This document shows positions 49,774 to 59,212 of a stretch of 64,000 nucleotides of DNA, one piece after another. Each line of letters opens with the position of its first letter. Position 1 is the stretch's first letter. The position numbers and the translations under genes were made by a program. Below the pieces are notes generated by a model that ran no database searches, had not been told where the DNA came from, and saw nothing but the letters and a program-made list of their open reading frames with translations. Where the stretch lies: positions 248,001-312,000 of the forward strand of contig NZ_CANMJE010000001.1 of the NCBI RefSeq assembly GCF_947498095.1. Direction: 5' to 3'. Source of the DNA: an uncultured Shimia sp. (lineage in GTDB: Bacteria > Pseudomonadota > Alphaproteobacteria > Rhodobacterales > Rhodobacteraceae).

Positions 49774-49948
49774 AGATCCCCCAAAATCCGAACTCTCAAC
49801 CGCAAGGCCGTTTGCTTAGTAGCGTGCATTTTTGCCCGCATGACGAGCGGCGGTATTGGCGACTTGGTAACGAGAGTTATAGTGTCTAACAGAGCCAAAC
49901 ACACGATACGGTTCGCGTTTTGGCCAGTCATTCAATTCGGAGCATCGC

Positions 49949-50554
49949 ATGATCGACCTTTACACATGGGCCACGCCGAATGGACGCAAGGTGTCTATTC
50001 TCTTGGAAGAACTGGGTGTCCCTTACACGGTCCATCCGATAAATATCGGCGCGGGCGACCAACATGCGCCTGACTTTTTAGAGATCAGCCCCAACAACAA
50101 GATACCGGCGATTGTTGATCACGAAACTGGCCTGAAACTCATGGAATCAGGCGCGATCATGATTTATCTCGCCGAAAAGTACCGGCAGTTTTTGCCAGAG
50201 ACACTGTTAGAGCGCGCCAAGGTCATGGAATGGCTGATGTGGCAGATGGGCGGATTGGGGCCCAACGCCGGCCAAGGGCATCACTTCCTGCATTTCAATC
50301 CCGGTGTCTCAGAGTACGCCGAGGAACGGTTCGCGGCCGAAGTTCAGCGTCTCTATGGGGTGCTGGATCGTCAGCTCGAGGGTCAGGATTACATTTGCGG
50401 CACCTATTCGATCGCCGATATGGCATGTTGGCCATGGGTTGCCCGCCACGAGTGGCACAGAGTTGATCTGAAAGATTTTCCAAACGTCCAACGCTGGTAT
50501 CAAGCGCTGAACGCCCGCGATGCCGTGCAGCGAGGGTATCACGTGCCCACCTAA
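49949..50554 (+). CDS. Glutathione S-transferase, Nu class (YfcG-like)
   Basis: This 201-residue protein closely follows the E. coli YfcG/YghU pattern: MIDLYTWATPNGRKVSILLEE start, SPNNKIPAIVD, ESGAIMIYLAEKY, WLMWQMGGLGPNAGQGHHF and YSIADMACWPWV. Nu-class members bind two glutathione molecules and reduce disulfide bonds and organic peroxides, using a Thr-Asn motif instead of Cys or Ser. GGAG at 49939-49942 precedes the ATG. The sulfatase-superfamily gene follows after 93 bp; whether they share a transcript is open. Confidence 0.92.
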   Translation: MIDLYTWATPNGRKVSILLEELGVPYTVHPINIGAGDQHAPDFLEISPNNKIPAIVDHETGLKLMESGAIMIYLAEKYRQFLPETLLERAKVMEWLMWQMGGLGPNAGQGHHFLHFNPGVSEYAEERFAAEVQRLYGVLDRQLEGQDYICGTYSIADMACWPWVARHEWHRVDLKDFPNVQRWYQALNARDAVQRGYHVPT

Positions 50555-50647
50555 CACGCCCTTGTGTGATGGGTAGAAACCCGACACGAATTGGCCAATA
50601 CTCGACAAAAAAGAACGCATGCCTGCCGCGTCTCTTGAGAGGAAAAA

Positions 50648-52285
50648 ATGAACATACTTTTCATTATGTATGACCAGCTTCGGTTTGATTATCTGAGCTG
50701 CGCGGGGCATCCGCATCTTCACACCCCGCATTTTGACCGTGTGGCAAGCATGGGCGTGCGCTTTACAAATGCCTATGTTCAATCGCCGATTTGCGGTGCC
50801 AGCAGGATGAGCTTTTATACAGGTCGTTATGTGTCATCACACGGAGCGGCTTGGAACGGGTTTCCGTTGCGCGTCGGGGAAATGACGATGGGCGATCACC
50901 TGCGCGATTCCGGTATGGATTGCTGGTTGATCGGCAAAACACATATGAAGGCCGATGCCGAGGGTATGAAGCGGCTGGGCTTGGCCCCGGATAGTATGAT
51001 CGGCGCGCGACAGTCAGAGTGTGGGTTTGACGTCTGGACCCGTGATGACGGGCTTTGGGGTCAGGGACCTGACGGATTTTATGATGAACGACGCTCGCCC
51101 TATAATGAGTACCTGAAATCACTGGGATATGACTCTCCAAACCCCTGGTCAGACTTTGCAAATGCCGGGGTGGACGAAGACGGTAACAAGGCATCGGGCT
51201 GGATGTTTCAGCATGCCGACCGCCCTGCCAATATTGCGGAAGAGCAAAGCGAGACGCCTTGGCTAACAGGCCGCACCATTGAGTTCATCGAACAGGCCAC
51301 CGCACCATGGTGCGCCCATGTCAGCTATATCAAACCGCATTGGCCCTATATCGTACCCGAGCCGTATCACAACATGTACGGACCCAATCACGTGCCTGCC
51401 GCGACACGCCATGAAGAAGAACGTGAAGACGCCCATCCGGTCTTTGGTGCCTATATGGAGAACCGTATTGCACAGGCCTTTCAACGCGAAGACGTCCGAC
51501 AAAAGGTTATCCCTGCCTATATGGGCCTGATCAAGCAATGCGATGATCAATTGGGACGTCTGTTGGACTATCTCGAAACATCCGGGCGCATGCAGGACAC
51601 GATGATCGTGCTGACATCAGATCACGGCGATTATCTCGGCGACCATTGGCTGGGCGAAAAAGACCTGTTTCATGACCCTTCGGTAAAAATCCCGATGATT
51701 ATCTATGATCCCAGATCGCAGGCCGACGCGACACGGGGCACGACATGCGATGCATTGGTTGAGGCTATTGATCTCGCACCCACCTTTGTCGAAGCCGCTG
51801 GTGGCAAGGTAGCTGATCACATTCTCGAAGGTCGCTCCCTTGTGCCCTGGCTGCATGGAGAGACCCCGGATTGGCGCGATTGCGCTATCTCGGAATTTGA
51901 TTACTCAGCGACGCCGCAAGCCGTCAAACTGAGCCTTGAACCCAAGGATTGTCGCCTTTTCATGGTGTGTGATGGGCGATTCAAGCTGATGCATGCAGAG
52001 GGCGGGTTCCGTCCAATGTTGTTCGATCTTGAGGCCGACCCCGATGAGCTGAACGATCTGGCCAAAACTGATCCTGAACATCCAGCCATCGCCGCCTGCT
52101 ATGCACATCTCGCTGAGTGGTCGCGACGCTGCGCACAACGGGTGACGAAGTCGGATGACGACATCAAGGCCATGCGTGGCAGATCAATACGCAAAGGCAT
52201 TCTGCCTTTCCTTGTAGATGGCTCCGAGGTTCCTGAGGAGCTGACCCAGGTTTATCGCGGCCCTGCTCCGAAGCGACCAGATTAG
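50648..52285 (+). CDS. Sulfatase-superfamily hydrolase, phosphonate monoester hydrolase-like
   Basis: This 545-residue cytoplasmic protein (no signal peptide) has the formylglycine site CGASR with Cys49 in SPICGASRMSFYTGRY, metal ligands near Asp9 and in TSDHGDYLGDH, and a C-terminal part (SEFDYSATPQAVKLS, KDCRLFMVCDGRFKLMH, MLFDLEADPDELNDL) that resembles rhizobial phosphonate monoester hydrolase more than arylsulfatases. Those enzymes split phosphonate monoesters, phosphodiesters and sulfonates. The exact substrate is not determinable. GAGAGGA at 50636-50642 is the RBS. It differs from the exported sulfatase at 27777 in location, motif and likely chemistry. Confidence 0.87.
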   Translation: MNILFIMYDQLRFDYLSCAGHPHLHTPHFDRVASMGVRFTNAYVQSPICGASRMSFYTGRYVSSHGAAWNGFPLRVGEMTMGDHLRDSGMDCWLIGKTHMKADAEGMKRLGLAPDSMIGARQSECGFDVWTRDDGLWGQGPDGFYDERRSPYNEYLKSLGYDSPNPWSDFANAGVDEDGNKASGWMFQHADRPANIAEEQSETPWLTGRTIEFIEQATAPWCAHVSYIKPHWPYIVPEPYHNMYGPNHVPAATRHEEEREDAHPVFGAYMENRIAQAFQREDVRQKVIPAYMGLIKQCDDQLGRLLDYLETSGRMQDTMIVLTSDHGDYLGDHWLGEKDLFHDPSVKIPMIIYDPRSQADATRGTTCDALVEAIDLAPTFVEAAGGKVADHILEGRSLVPWLHGETPDWRDCAISEFDYSATPQAVKLSLEPKDCRLFMVCDGRFKLMHAEGGFRPMLFDLEADPDELNDLAKTDPEHPAIAACYAHLAEWSRRCAQRVTKSDDDIKAMRGRSIRKGILPFLVDGSEVPEELTQVYRGPAPKRPD

Positions 52286-52438
52286 AGGCTGACAAAGGGC
52301 CATTCCAGCTAGAGCCCGAGCGCATGCTTTGCGAAGGGCGCAGCATCGCCGCCACAGGAGAATTGGCTGAAAATGAGCATGCAAGTCTCATCAACGCCAA
52401 TTGACCCTTGGGCACTGGCCTGTTATTCGATCTCCAAT

Positions 52439-52520
52439 ACCGTTGGGGGGCCATTTGGCTGAGAGGCGTTTTCGTCGACCCATCGAACCTGATCCGGGCA
52501 ATACCGGCGTAGGGAACGGT
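52439..52520 (+). ncRNA. TPP riboswitch (THI element)
   Basis: P1 arms ACCGTT (52439-52444) and AACGGT (52515-52520) enclose the conserved core: GGGGGGCC, then GGCTGAGAGG (52457-52466, the pyrimidine-binding T-loop) and GAACCTGATCCGGGCAATACCGG with CGTAGGGAA (52485-52516, the pyrophosphate arm). This is the classic thi-box. It lies 55 bp upstream of thiD, so bound TPP probably blocks translation or causes early termination of the whole thi operon. I see no strong T-run terminator between, and the RBS GGAG at 52564-52567 could be sequestered, which favours translational control. Confidence 0.95.
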
Positions 52521-52575
52521 CTTCGAGATACAGACGTTTTCCATGCCCCCATTGCCCCAGAACCGGAGCAATGAG

Positions 52576-53379
52576 ATGGCGCATATTGCCCTCACAATCG
52601 CAGGATCCGACAGCGGCGGCGGCGCTGGCATTCAGGCTGACCTCAAAGTCATGTCGGCCCTGGGCGTCTACGGCGCCAGCGTGATCACTGCGATCACCGC
52701 CCAAAACACTCAGGCTGTCACGGCCGTACATGGTGTGCCGCTTGACGTGATCTCTGCCCAGATTGATGCGGTTCTCTCTGACCTCAATGTCGGCGCGATC
52801 AAGATCGGCATGCTTGCCACACCAGAAATCATCCAAACTGTTGCCGACGGCTTGAAAGACTTCCAAGGGCCAATCGTGCTCGACCCAGTGATGATCGCCA
52901 AGTCCGGCGATGCCCTGTTGGCGCGTGACGCCGTTCAGACCCTGCGCGATGTGCTGTTGCCTCGTGCCACAGTGCTCACGCCAAACCTGCCTGAAGCCGC
53001 CGTTTTGCTCGACCGCATGGCGGCCGAAGATCGGGAGGAAATGGTCGCGCAGGGGTTGGCCTTGTGTGGTCTGGGCGCCAAGGCTGTCCTGATGAAGGGT
53101 GGCCATGCTTCGGGCGACATCTGCCATGATGTGCTGATCGGCCCGGAAGGTGTTCTGGCCGAGATGTCCGCTCCACGGAGAACAACTAAGAACACCCATG
53201 GCACAGGTTGCACCCTGTCGTCTTCCGTCGCCGCCGGTCTCGCGAAGAGACTGTCGCTTACGCAGGCGGCAGAAGAAGCCCACGCCTATCTGCAGGGCGC
53301 CATTGCCGAGGCCGACAAGCTGGGTGTTGGCCACGGCCACGGCCCTGTGCATCACTTCCATCGGGTCTGGCAGGCGTGA
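52576..53379 (+). CDS. thiD: Hydroxymethylpyrimidine/phosphomethylpyrimidine kinase
   Basis: This 267-residue ribokinase-fold enzyme phosphorylates HMP twice to HMP-diphosphate. The start MAHIALTIAGSDSGGGAG and the C-terminal NTHGTGCTLSSSVAAGLA (anion hole and catalytic Asp/Cys region) are diagnostic. ATG 52576 has GGAG at 52564-52567; the upstream open frame to 52543 lies in the riboswitch expression platform and is rejected. It is the first gene of the thi operon, and its stop overlaps the thiO GTG as GTGA. Confidence 0.95.
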   Translation: MAHIALTIAGSDSGGGAGIQADLKVMSALGVYGASVITAITAQNTQAVTAVHGVPLDVISAQIDAVLSDLNVGAIKIGMLATPEIIQTVADGLKDFQGPIVLDPVMIAKSGDALLARDAVQTLRDVLLPRATVLTPNLPEAAVLLDRMAAEDREEMVAQGLALCGLGAKAVLMKGGHASGDICHDVLIGPEGVLAEMSAPRRTTKNTHGTGCTLSSSVAAGLAKRLSLTQAAEEAHAYLQGAIAEADKLGVGHGHGPVHHFHRVWQA

Positions 53380-54353
53380 CACTCTATTCCGTCATAGGTG
53401 CTGGCGTTGCCGGTCTGGCCGTGGCCTCCGAGCTTGTCTCGCGCGGAGCCGACGTTCAGGTCTTTGATCCCGGAGGACCGCCCGGACCACACGGCTGTTC
53501 TTGGTGGGCGGGCGGCATGCTTGCCCCATGGTGCGAATATGAAAATGCCGAGGAACCTGTCCTGCGCCTTGGGCAACATGCCATCGACTGGTGGGCTGAA
53601 CGCACCCCCGTCAAACGCTGTGGCACACTGGTTGTCGCCAATGGCCGCGATCTTCCGGATCTGCGCCGCTTCGCACGTCGTACCGAAGGGTATGAAAATG
53701 TCGAAAGAGACAAAATCGCCAAGTTAGAGCCTGATTTGGCCGCCTACGGTAAGGGGCTGTTCTTTGGTGACGAGGCCCATCTCGACCCGCGTAAGGCCTT
53801 GCAAGACCTCTATCGTGGCCTTCAGGATCAGGGCGTGGAGTTTCACGAGAAACTCGCCCCCCCACAGCTGAAAAACGCCATCGATTGTCGGGGTTTGCAT
53901 GCCCGCGAAATCCTGCATGACCTGCGCGGTGTCAAAGGTGAGATGCTGGTCGTGCGCTGCCCGGATGTGTCTCTATACCGGCCTGTTCGGCTCTTGCACC
54001 CGCGTATGCCGCTCTACATCGTGCCGCGTGGTGACGGCGTCTATATGCTGGGCGCGACGATGATCGAAAGCGAAGACAGCAGCCGCATCACCGCGCGGTC
54101 TATGCTGGAACTGCTGAGCGCAGCCTATGCCCTGAACCCCGCCTTTGGAGAGGCGGAGGTGCTGGAAATCGGCGTCGATCTGCGCCCAGCGTTTCCCGAC
54201 AACCTGCCCCGTATTCGACGGCTGGGGCACACAATCTATGCCAACGGACTTTACCGCCACGGCTACCTGCTTGCCCCTGCTCTGGCGCGCGGTGTTGCCG
54301 ATCTGGCGCTTGAGAACAAACATTCGGAGATGGTCGATGAAGATCGTGCTTAA
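53376..54353 (+). CDS. thiO: Glycine oxidase ThiO
   Basis: This 325-residue FAD-dependent amine oxidase of the DAO family makes dehydroglycine from glycine for the thiazole ring, the aerobic alternative to ThiH. The Rossmann start YSVIGAGVAGLAVASEL and the C-terminal GLYRHGYLLAPALARGVADL, with the FAD-binding and substrate region, are clear. GTG 53376 overlaps the thiD stop by 4 bp; the open frame upstream of it lies inside thiD and has no protein resemblance. The presence of ThiO implies oxygen-dependent thiazole synthesis. Confidence 0.92.
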   Translation: MTLYSVIGAGVAGLAVASELVSRGADVQVFDPGGPPGPHGCSWWAGGMLAPWCEYENAEEPVLRLGQHAIDWWAERTPVKRCGTLVVANGRDLPDLRRFARRTEGYENVERDKIAKLEPDLAAYGKGLFFGDEAHLDPRKALQDLYRGLQDQGVEFHEKLAPPQLKNAIDCRGLHAREILHDLRGVKGEMLVVRCPDVSLYRPVRLLHPRMPLYIVPRGDGVYMLGATMIESEDSSRITARSMLELLSAAYALNPAFGEAEVLEIGVDLRPAFPDNLPRIRRLGHTIYANGLYRHGYLLAPALARGVADLALENKHSEMVDEDRA

Positions 54354-54531
54354 CGGAGACTCCCGCGAGGTGCAGGCGACAACGCTGGCCGACCTCCTGA
54401 AGGAATGCGGCTATTCGGGTCGCGTTGCCACGGCGGTGAACGAAAACTTTGTTTCGGCGCCTTTGCGCACCTCAACAACACTCAACGATGGTGATCGGGT
54501 CGAAGTGCTCGCGCCGATGCAAGGGGGCTGA
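54337..54531 (+). CDS. thiS: Sulfur carrier protein ThiS
   Basis: This 64-residue ubiquitin-like carrier ends in MQGG; the C-terminal Gly-Gly is adenylated by ThiF and converted to the thiocarboxylate that gives sulfur to thiazole. The N-terminus [12 protein letters not shown] and the [13 protein letters not shown] end match ThiS. It overlaps thiO by 17 bp and is followed by thiG after one base, the usual S-G pairing. Confidence 0.95.
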   Translation: MKIVLNGDSREVQATTLADLLKECGYSGRVATAVNENFVSAPLRTSTTLNDGDRVEVLAPMQGG

Positions 54532-54532
54532 C

Positions 54533-55303
54533 ATGCGCACGTTTTATGGCACTGAATTGCCCAATCCACTGATGCTAGGCACCGCCCAGTATCCCAGCCC
54601 CGCGATCCTGGAACAGGCCTTCCGCGAGAGCAGCGCCGCTGTTGCGACAGTCTCGTTGCGTCGCGAAGGCGCAGGCGGCGCGGGTCAGACCTTTTGGCAG
54701 ATGATCACAGACCTCGACGTCCACATCCTGCCCAACACTGCGGGCTGTCACACGGTTAAAGAAGCTGTCACCACTGCCCATATGGCACGCGAAGTCTTTG
54801 GCACCGATTGGATCAAGCTTGAACTGATCGGCCATACTGACAGCCTGCAACCGGACGTCTTCCAACTGGTCGAGGCAGCCCGCATCCTGACCGACGACGG
54901 GTTTCAAGTCTTTCCCTACACCACCGATGACTTGATCGTGGGCGAACGCTTACTTGAGGCTGGCTGCGAAGTTCTCATGCCCTGGGGTGCACCCATAGGC
55001 TCGGGCCGCGGCCTCAATAACGAATACGCCCTGCGCGCCATGCGGTCCGAATTCCCCGACACGCCACTTGTGGTAGACGCAGGCATTGGCCTGCCCAGCC
55101 ACGCGGCGCACGCCATGGAACTTGGCTATGACGCCGTGCTCCTCAACACCGCCGTCGCCCGCGCGGGTGAGCCCGCCACCATGGCCCGCGCCATGAAGCT
55201 GGCAATCGAAGCCGGGCAATTAGCGCATCAAGCCGACCCCATCGAGGCTCGTGACATGGCCGAGGCTTCAACCCCTGTGATCGGAAAGGCATTCCTGACA
55301 TGA
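54533..55303 (+). CDS. thiG: Thiazole synthase
   Basis: This 256-residue TIM-barrel enzyme builds thiazole phosphate from deoxyxylulose 5-phosphate, dehydroglycine and ThiS thiocarboxylate. The Schiff-base lysine is Lys95 in [23 protein letters not shown] and [27 protein letters not shown] bind phosphate. Its substrate DXP comes from dxs, also in this window at 1-1102. The thiE ATG lies in its last codons (ATGA). Confidence 0.96.
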   Translation: MRTFYGTELPNPLMLGTAQYPSPAILEQAFRESSAAVATVSLRREGAGGAGQTFWQMITDLDVHILPNTAGCHTVKEAVTTAHMAREVFGTDWIKLELIGHTDSLQPDVFQLVEAARILTDDGFQVFPYTTDDLIVGERLLEAGCEVLMPWGAPIGSGRGLNNEYALRAMRSEFPDTPLVVDAGIGLPSHAAHAMELGYDAVLLNTAVARAGEPATMARAMKLAIEAGQLAHQADPIEARDMAEASTPVIGKAFLT

Positions 55304-55896
55304 CGCTCGACCGTTTCTATCCGATCTTCGACCATTCCGATTGGCTGCGCCGGATGCTGCCACTGGGCGTGAAGCTGGTGCAGCTGCGCCTCAAAGACCA
55401 ACCTCTGAACGTGGTGCGCGAGCAGATTGCCATCTCACGTGATCTCTGCCGCGAACGCGATGCGGTGCTGGTCGTGAACGATTACTGGCAAGAGGCCATT
55501 GATGCGGGCTGTGACTGGCTGCATCTGGGGCAAGAAGATCTTGATGACGCCGACCTTACTGCCATCCGCAAGGCCGGGCTGAAACTCGGCGTATCGACCC
55601 ATGACGACGACGAGTTGGAGCGTGTGCTAGCGATGGACCCGGATTATGTCGCCCTCGGTCCCGTCTACCCCACCATTCTGAAAAAGATGAAGTGGCACCA
55701 ACAGGGCCTGCCCCGCGTCACCGAATGGAAACAACGAGTCGGCGATATCCCCTTGGTTGGCATCGGCGGCATGAGTGTCGAACGTGCACACGGCGTTTTA
55801 GAGGCCGGGGCAGATATCGTGGCCGCCGTCACTGACATCACGTTAAACGACGACCCAGAGGGACGTGTGCGTCAATGGATTGAGGCCACGAGATGA
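55300..55896 (+). CDS. thiE: Thiamin-phosphate synthase
   Basis: This 198-residue TIM-barrel enzyme joins HMP-diphosphate and thiazole phosphate to thiamin monophosphate. [43 protein letters not shown] and [11 protein letters not shown] follow the ThiE pattern in order. It overlaps thiG and thiF by 4 bp each. ThiL, which makes the diphosphate, is not encoded in the window. Confidence 0.95.
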   Translation: MTLDRFYPIFDHSDWLRRMLPLGVKLVQLRLKDQPLNVVREQIAISRDLCRERDAVLVVNDYWQEAIDAGCDWLHLGQEDLDDADLTAIRKAGLKLGVSTHDDDELERVLAMDPDYVALGPVYPTILKKMKWHQQGLPRVTEWKQRVGDIPLVGIGGMSVERAHGVLEAGADIVAAVTDITLNDDPEGRVRQWIEATR

Positions 55897-56855
55897 GCCG
55901 CTACGCCCGCCAAATGATCCTGCCAGAAGTTGGGCCAAAGGGGCAGCAACGCCTTGCCAGCGCACGTGTGTTGGTGATTGGCGCGGGCGGGCTCGCGGCC
56001 CCTGTTCTTCCGCTATTGGCGGGTGCGGGTGTGGGTCACATCACCATTGTCGACGGAGATACCGTGGACCTCTCCAACTTGCATCGTCAAACCGTGTTCA
56101 CTGAAGCCGATTGCGGCCAGTCAAAAGCGCAGGTCGCCGCGGAAAGGTGCCGCGCACTCAACAGTGAAATTGGAGTGATTTGGCTGGAACAGTCTCTAAC
56201 TTCGATCAACTCCGCGGCACTCGTGTCCGACGTCGACATCGTCTTGGATTGCGCTGACAGCTACGCGGCGAGTTACATTCTCAGTGACACCTGCCAAACC
56301 CTGAAAACCCCTCTTGTCAGCGCTTCTGTGCTGGGGATGGGTGGCTATGTTGGCGGCTTCTGCGATACTGCCCCGTCTCTGCGCGCCGTTTTCCCGGACG
56401 CTCCCGACAGCGGCGCAAGCTGCGCCACGGCAGGCGTGCTTGGCCCGGTTGTCGGCGTCGTCGGCGCGATGCAGGCGCAAATGGCATTGGCTGTCCTACT
56501 TGGCTTTGATCCCTCGCCGCTCGGTCAGGTGGTTCAATTTGATGCTCGCACGCTGCGCAGTACATCCTTTCGCTTCGACGGCACCCCTGAACCTGACCAC
56601 GGATTTGCCTTTGTGGCCCCCGGTCAGCTTAGCGCTGGCGATGTGATCGTCGATCTGCGCGACACGACAGAGGCGCCAACGCCAGCGCATCCCGACGCGC
56701 ACCGCATCGCACCCGGACAGGTTGCTGAAGCGCTCACTCCATCCAACACCCGTCTCGCCCTTTGTTGCGCCTCTGGCCTGCGCGCATGGCGTGAAGCGGA
56801 ACAGATACACCCCCTTTGGCCCGGCGAGATTGTCCTCGTCGCGGCGTCTGCTTAA
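55893..56855 (+). CDS. thiF: ThiS adenylyltransferase ThiF with a rhodanese-like tail
   Basis: This 320-residue E1-like enzyme adenylates the ThiS C-terminus. Nucleotide loop GAGGLA is at 30-35, DGDTVDLSNLHRQ at 54-66, and the conserved Cys177 in GASCATAGVLG. The final 80 residues form a short rhodanese-like domain with CASGLR (Cys292) as the active loop, which could deliver the sulfur directly. Zinc CxxC pairs common in MoeB are absent (the CYRC position reads PSLRAVF). A ThiF-rhodanese fusion would make the ThiI-type sulfur donor unnecessary, but activity of the short tail is not certain. Confidence 0.9.
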   Translation: MSRYARQMILPEVGPKGQQRLASARVLVIGAGGLAAPVLPLLAGAGVGHITIVDGDTVDLSNLHRQTVFTEADCGQSKAQVAAERCRALNSEIGVIWLEQSLTSINSAALVSDVDIVLDCADSYAASYILSDTCQTLKTPLVSASVLGMGGYVGGFCDTAPSLRAVFPDAPDSGASCATAGVLGPVVGVVGAMQAQMALAVLLGFDPSPLGQVVQFDARTLRSTSFRFDGTPEPDHGFAFVAPGQLSAGDVIVDLRDTTEAPTPAHPDAHRIAPGQVAEALTPSNTRLALCCASGLRAWREAEQIHPLWPGEIVLVAASA

Positions 56856-56874
56856 TAAAAAGGAAACGCACACT

Positions 56875-57810
56875 ATGAAGAAACTACTCGTCACCCTGGC
56901 CTTCCTCGCGGCAACCCCGGCGATGGCGCAGGACAAGATGACTGTCCTGCTCGACTGGTTCATCAACCCCGACCACGGTCCGATCATCATCGCCGAAGAA
57001 AACGGCTATTTTGCTGAACAAGGCCTTGAGGTTGAAATCGTTGCGCCGGCGGATCCCTCGGCTCCACCGCGCCTCGTTGCCGCCGGTCAGGCCGATCTCG
57101 CCGTGTCTTATCAACCGCAATTGCACTTTCAAATCCATGAGGGCCTGCCGTTGAAACGGGTTGGGACACTGGTCGCGACACCTTTGAACTGCCTGTTGGT
57201 TTTGAAAGACGGCCCCATCAAGTCGCTGTCCGACCTCAAAGGTAAGAAAATCGGCTTTTCGGTTGCCGGCGTGGAAGAGGCCGTTCTCAAGGCAATGCTT
57301 GAAGGCAACGGCGTGATGCTCGACGATATCGAGATGATCAACGTCAACTTCTCGCTCTCGCCCTCACTGATGTCTGGTCAGGTTGACGCCGTTATCGGTG
57401 CCTTCCGCAATTTCGAACTGAACCAGATGGACATCGAAGGTGTGCCGGGCCGCTGCTTTTACATCGAAGAAGAAGGTGTGCCGCCTTATGACGAGTTGAT
57501 TTACGTCGCCAACCCTGACCGCATGGATGCCGACAAAGTCGCACGCTTCTTGGCGGCCACGGAAAAAGCCACCCAGTACATCGTCAACAACCCGGAAAAA
57601 AGCTGGGAGATTTTCGCGGCCACCTCAACCGAACTTCAGGATGAGTTGAACGCCCGCGCATGGGTCGACACCTTGCCACGTTTTGCCCTGCGTCCAGCTG
57701 GTTTTGACGCCGGCCGCTATTCGCGCTTTGAGAAGTTCCTCAAAGACAGCGGCATGATCCCGTCAATCAACCCGGTCGACGAAATCACCATTGACGTGAC
57801 CGCCGAATGA
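56875..57810 (+). CDS. ABC transporter substrate-binding protein, ThiY-like
   Basis: This 311-residue periplasmic protein has a Sec signal (MKKLLVTLAFLAATPAMA, cleavage after residue 18) and an NMT1/THI5-like fold with TVLLDWFINPDHGPIIIAEENGYF. That family binds HMP, formylaminopyrimidine or related pyrimidines. Position within the TPP-controlled operon, before tenA and the two other ABC genes, points to uptake of a thiamin breakdown product or HMP. AAGGAAAC at 56860-56867 is the RBS. The exact ligand is inferred. Confidence 0.9.
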   Translation: MKKLLVTLAFLAATPAMAQDKMTVLLDWFINPDHGPIIIAEENGYFAEQGLEVEIVAPADPSAPPRLVAAGQADLAVSYQPQLHFQIHEGLPLKRVGTLVATPLNCLLVLKDGPIKSLSDLKGKKIGFSVAGVEEAVLKAMLEGNGVMLDDIEMINVNFSLSPSLMSGQVDAVIGAFRNFELNQMDIEGVPGRCFYIEEEGVPPYDELIYVANPDRMDADKVARFLAATEKATQYIVNNPEKSWEIFAATSTELQDELNARAWVDTLPRFALRPAGFDAGRYSRFEKFLKDSGMIPSINPVDEITIDVTAE

Positions 57811-58487
57811 GCGGTCACCACTATGGCCGCGCCTTTGCCTTGATGCGCGAGGCGAGCGCAGAGACGTGGCGGGACTATACCCGCCACGCCTTTGTCGAGG
57901 GCCTCAAGGACGGAACGCTTCCGCGCGAAGCGTTCCTGCATTATCTGCGGCAGGACTATGTCTTTCTGATCCATTTCTCCCGCGCCTGGGCGTTGGCAGT
58001 CGTGAAGTCCGAGACCCATGACGAGATGCTGACCGCTGTCGGCACCGTCAACGCGCTTGTCGCCGAAGAAATGCAGCTGCATGTCGGCATCTGCGAAGCA
58101 GCTGGTATCACGCAGGACGAACTGTTCGCCACACCGGAACGTGCAGAGAATCTTGCTTACACGCGCTTTGTGCTCGAAGCCGGTTACAGTGGAGACCTCC
58201 TCGACCTGCTCGCAGCCCTAGCACCCTGCGTGATGGGTTACGGCGAGATTGGCTCACGGCTTGGGGCCGAAGCGACCTCAGACACCTACCGCGACTGGAT
58301 CGACACCTACGCTGAAGGCGACTACCAAAGTGCCTGTCAGGCGGTTGGAGATTTGCTGGATTCGGCTCTAACACGCCGTATTGGGGCGGATTTTGAGGCC
58401 TCACCCAGATGGGATCGCTTGTGCCATACCTTCCGCACAGCAACTGAGCTCGAGGTCAATTTCTGGCAAATGGGTCTGACACCGTGA
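57807..58487 (+). CDS. tenA: Thiaminase II / aminopyrimidine aminohydrolase
   Basis: This 226-residue all-helical protein hydrolyses aminomethyl-HMP to HMP for salvage. Active-site Cys141 lies in LAPCVMGYGEIG, the distal Glu in TELEVNFW near the C-terminus, and YLRQDYVFL at 47-55. The gene overlaps the substrate-binding gene by 4 bp and the ATPase gene by 4 bp. In this setting it converts imported pyrimidine into HMP that ThiD can use. Confidence 0.94.
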   Translation: MSGHHYGRAFALMREASAETWRDYTRHAFVEGLKDGTLPREAFLHYLRQDYVFLIHFSRAWALAVVKSETHDEMLTAVGTVNALVAEEMQLHVGICEAAGITQDELFATPERAENLAYTRFVLEAGYSGDLLDLLAALAPCVMGYGEIGSRLGAEATSDTYRDWIDTYAEGDYQSACQAVGDLLDSALTRRIGADFEASPRWDRLCHTFRTATELEVNFWQMGLTP

Positions 58488-59212
58488 CCGCTGCGCCCGA
58501 GATCACCTTTGCCGGACAGGCCGCCATTGATGGCGCGGCTCTGTTTGCGCCACTGTCCCTGTCACTACGACCGGGACAGTGGACCTGTCTTTTGGGTGGC
58601 TCGGGCGTTGGCAAATCCACGATCCTTCGACTGATTGCCGAGTTGGACACCGGTGCTGCATTCTCGGGTGAGATTTCGGCTTCGGACGGCAAACCCGTGC
58701 AAGACCGCGTTGCTTACATGGCTCAGGAAGATCTGCTTCTTCCATGGGCAACTGTGGCCCAAAACGTGACGTTGGGCGCGCGCTTGCGTGGTGAAAAGCA
58801 GGATGGCGCGCGCCTCGCAGCTCTCCTGGGCCGTGTGCGATTGACCGATCACATCTCCAAGAAACCCGCCGAGTTATCTGGCGGACAACGGCAGCGCGTC
58901 GCCCTCGCCCGCACGCTGATGGAAGACAAAGACGTTATCCTTTTGGATGAACCCTTTTCGGCACTGGACGCTCAGACCCGGGCAGACATGCAGGACCTTG
59001 CAGCGGAACTTCTGCAAGGCAAGACAGTGCTTCTCGTGACCCATGACCCGGCCGAAGCCGCCCGTCTGGGGCACGCCATTGAGGTCATGTCGCCCCTGGG
59101 CCTTACCGCCTGCGCCACGCCCAGCGCCCCCGCGCCCCGTAGCGTCGATGACCGCGAGACGCTTGAGACACAAGGCGCGCTTTTGAAACTTCTGAGGGAG
59201 CAAAGCGTATGA
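58484..59212 (+). CDS. ABC transporter ATPase for the thiamin pyrimidine importer (ThiZ-like)
   Basis: This 242-residue ATPase has Walker A GGSGVGKST at 38-46, signature LSGGQRQRVALARTL, Walker B VILLDEPFSALD and the H-loop THDPAEA. It starts with GTG 58484, overlapping the tenA stop as GTGA, and overlaps the permease gene by 4 bp. It powers uptake with the substrate-binding protein and permease encoded beside it. Confidence 0.92.
   Translation: MTAAPEITFAGQAAIDGAALFAPLSLSLRPGQWTCLLGGSGVGKSTILRLIAELDTGAAFSGEISASDGKPVQDRVAYMAQEDLLLPWATVAQNVTLGARLRGEKQDGARLAALLGRVRLTDHISKKPAELSGGQRQRVALARTLMEDKDVILLDEPFSALDAQTRADMQDLAAELLQGKTVLLVTHDPAEAARLGHAIEVMSPLGLTACATPSAPAPRSVDDRETLETQGALLKLLREQSV

Noticed and set aside
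52423-53382. 319-residue minus-strand frame over the riboswitch and thiD
   Set aside because: It runs through a TPP riboswitch and thiD in antisense with no protein resemblance.
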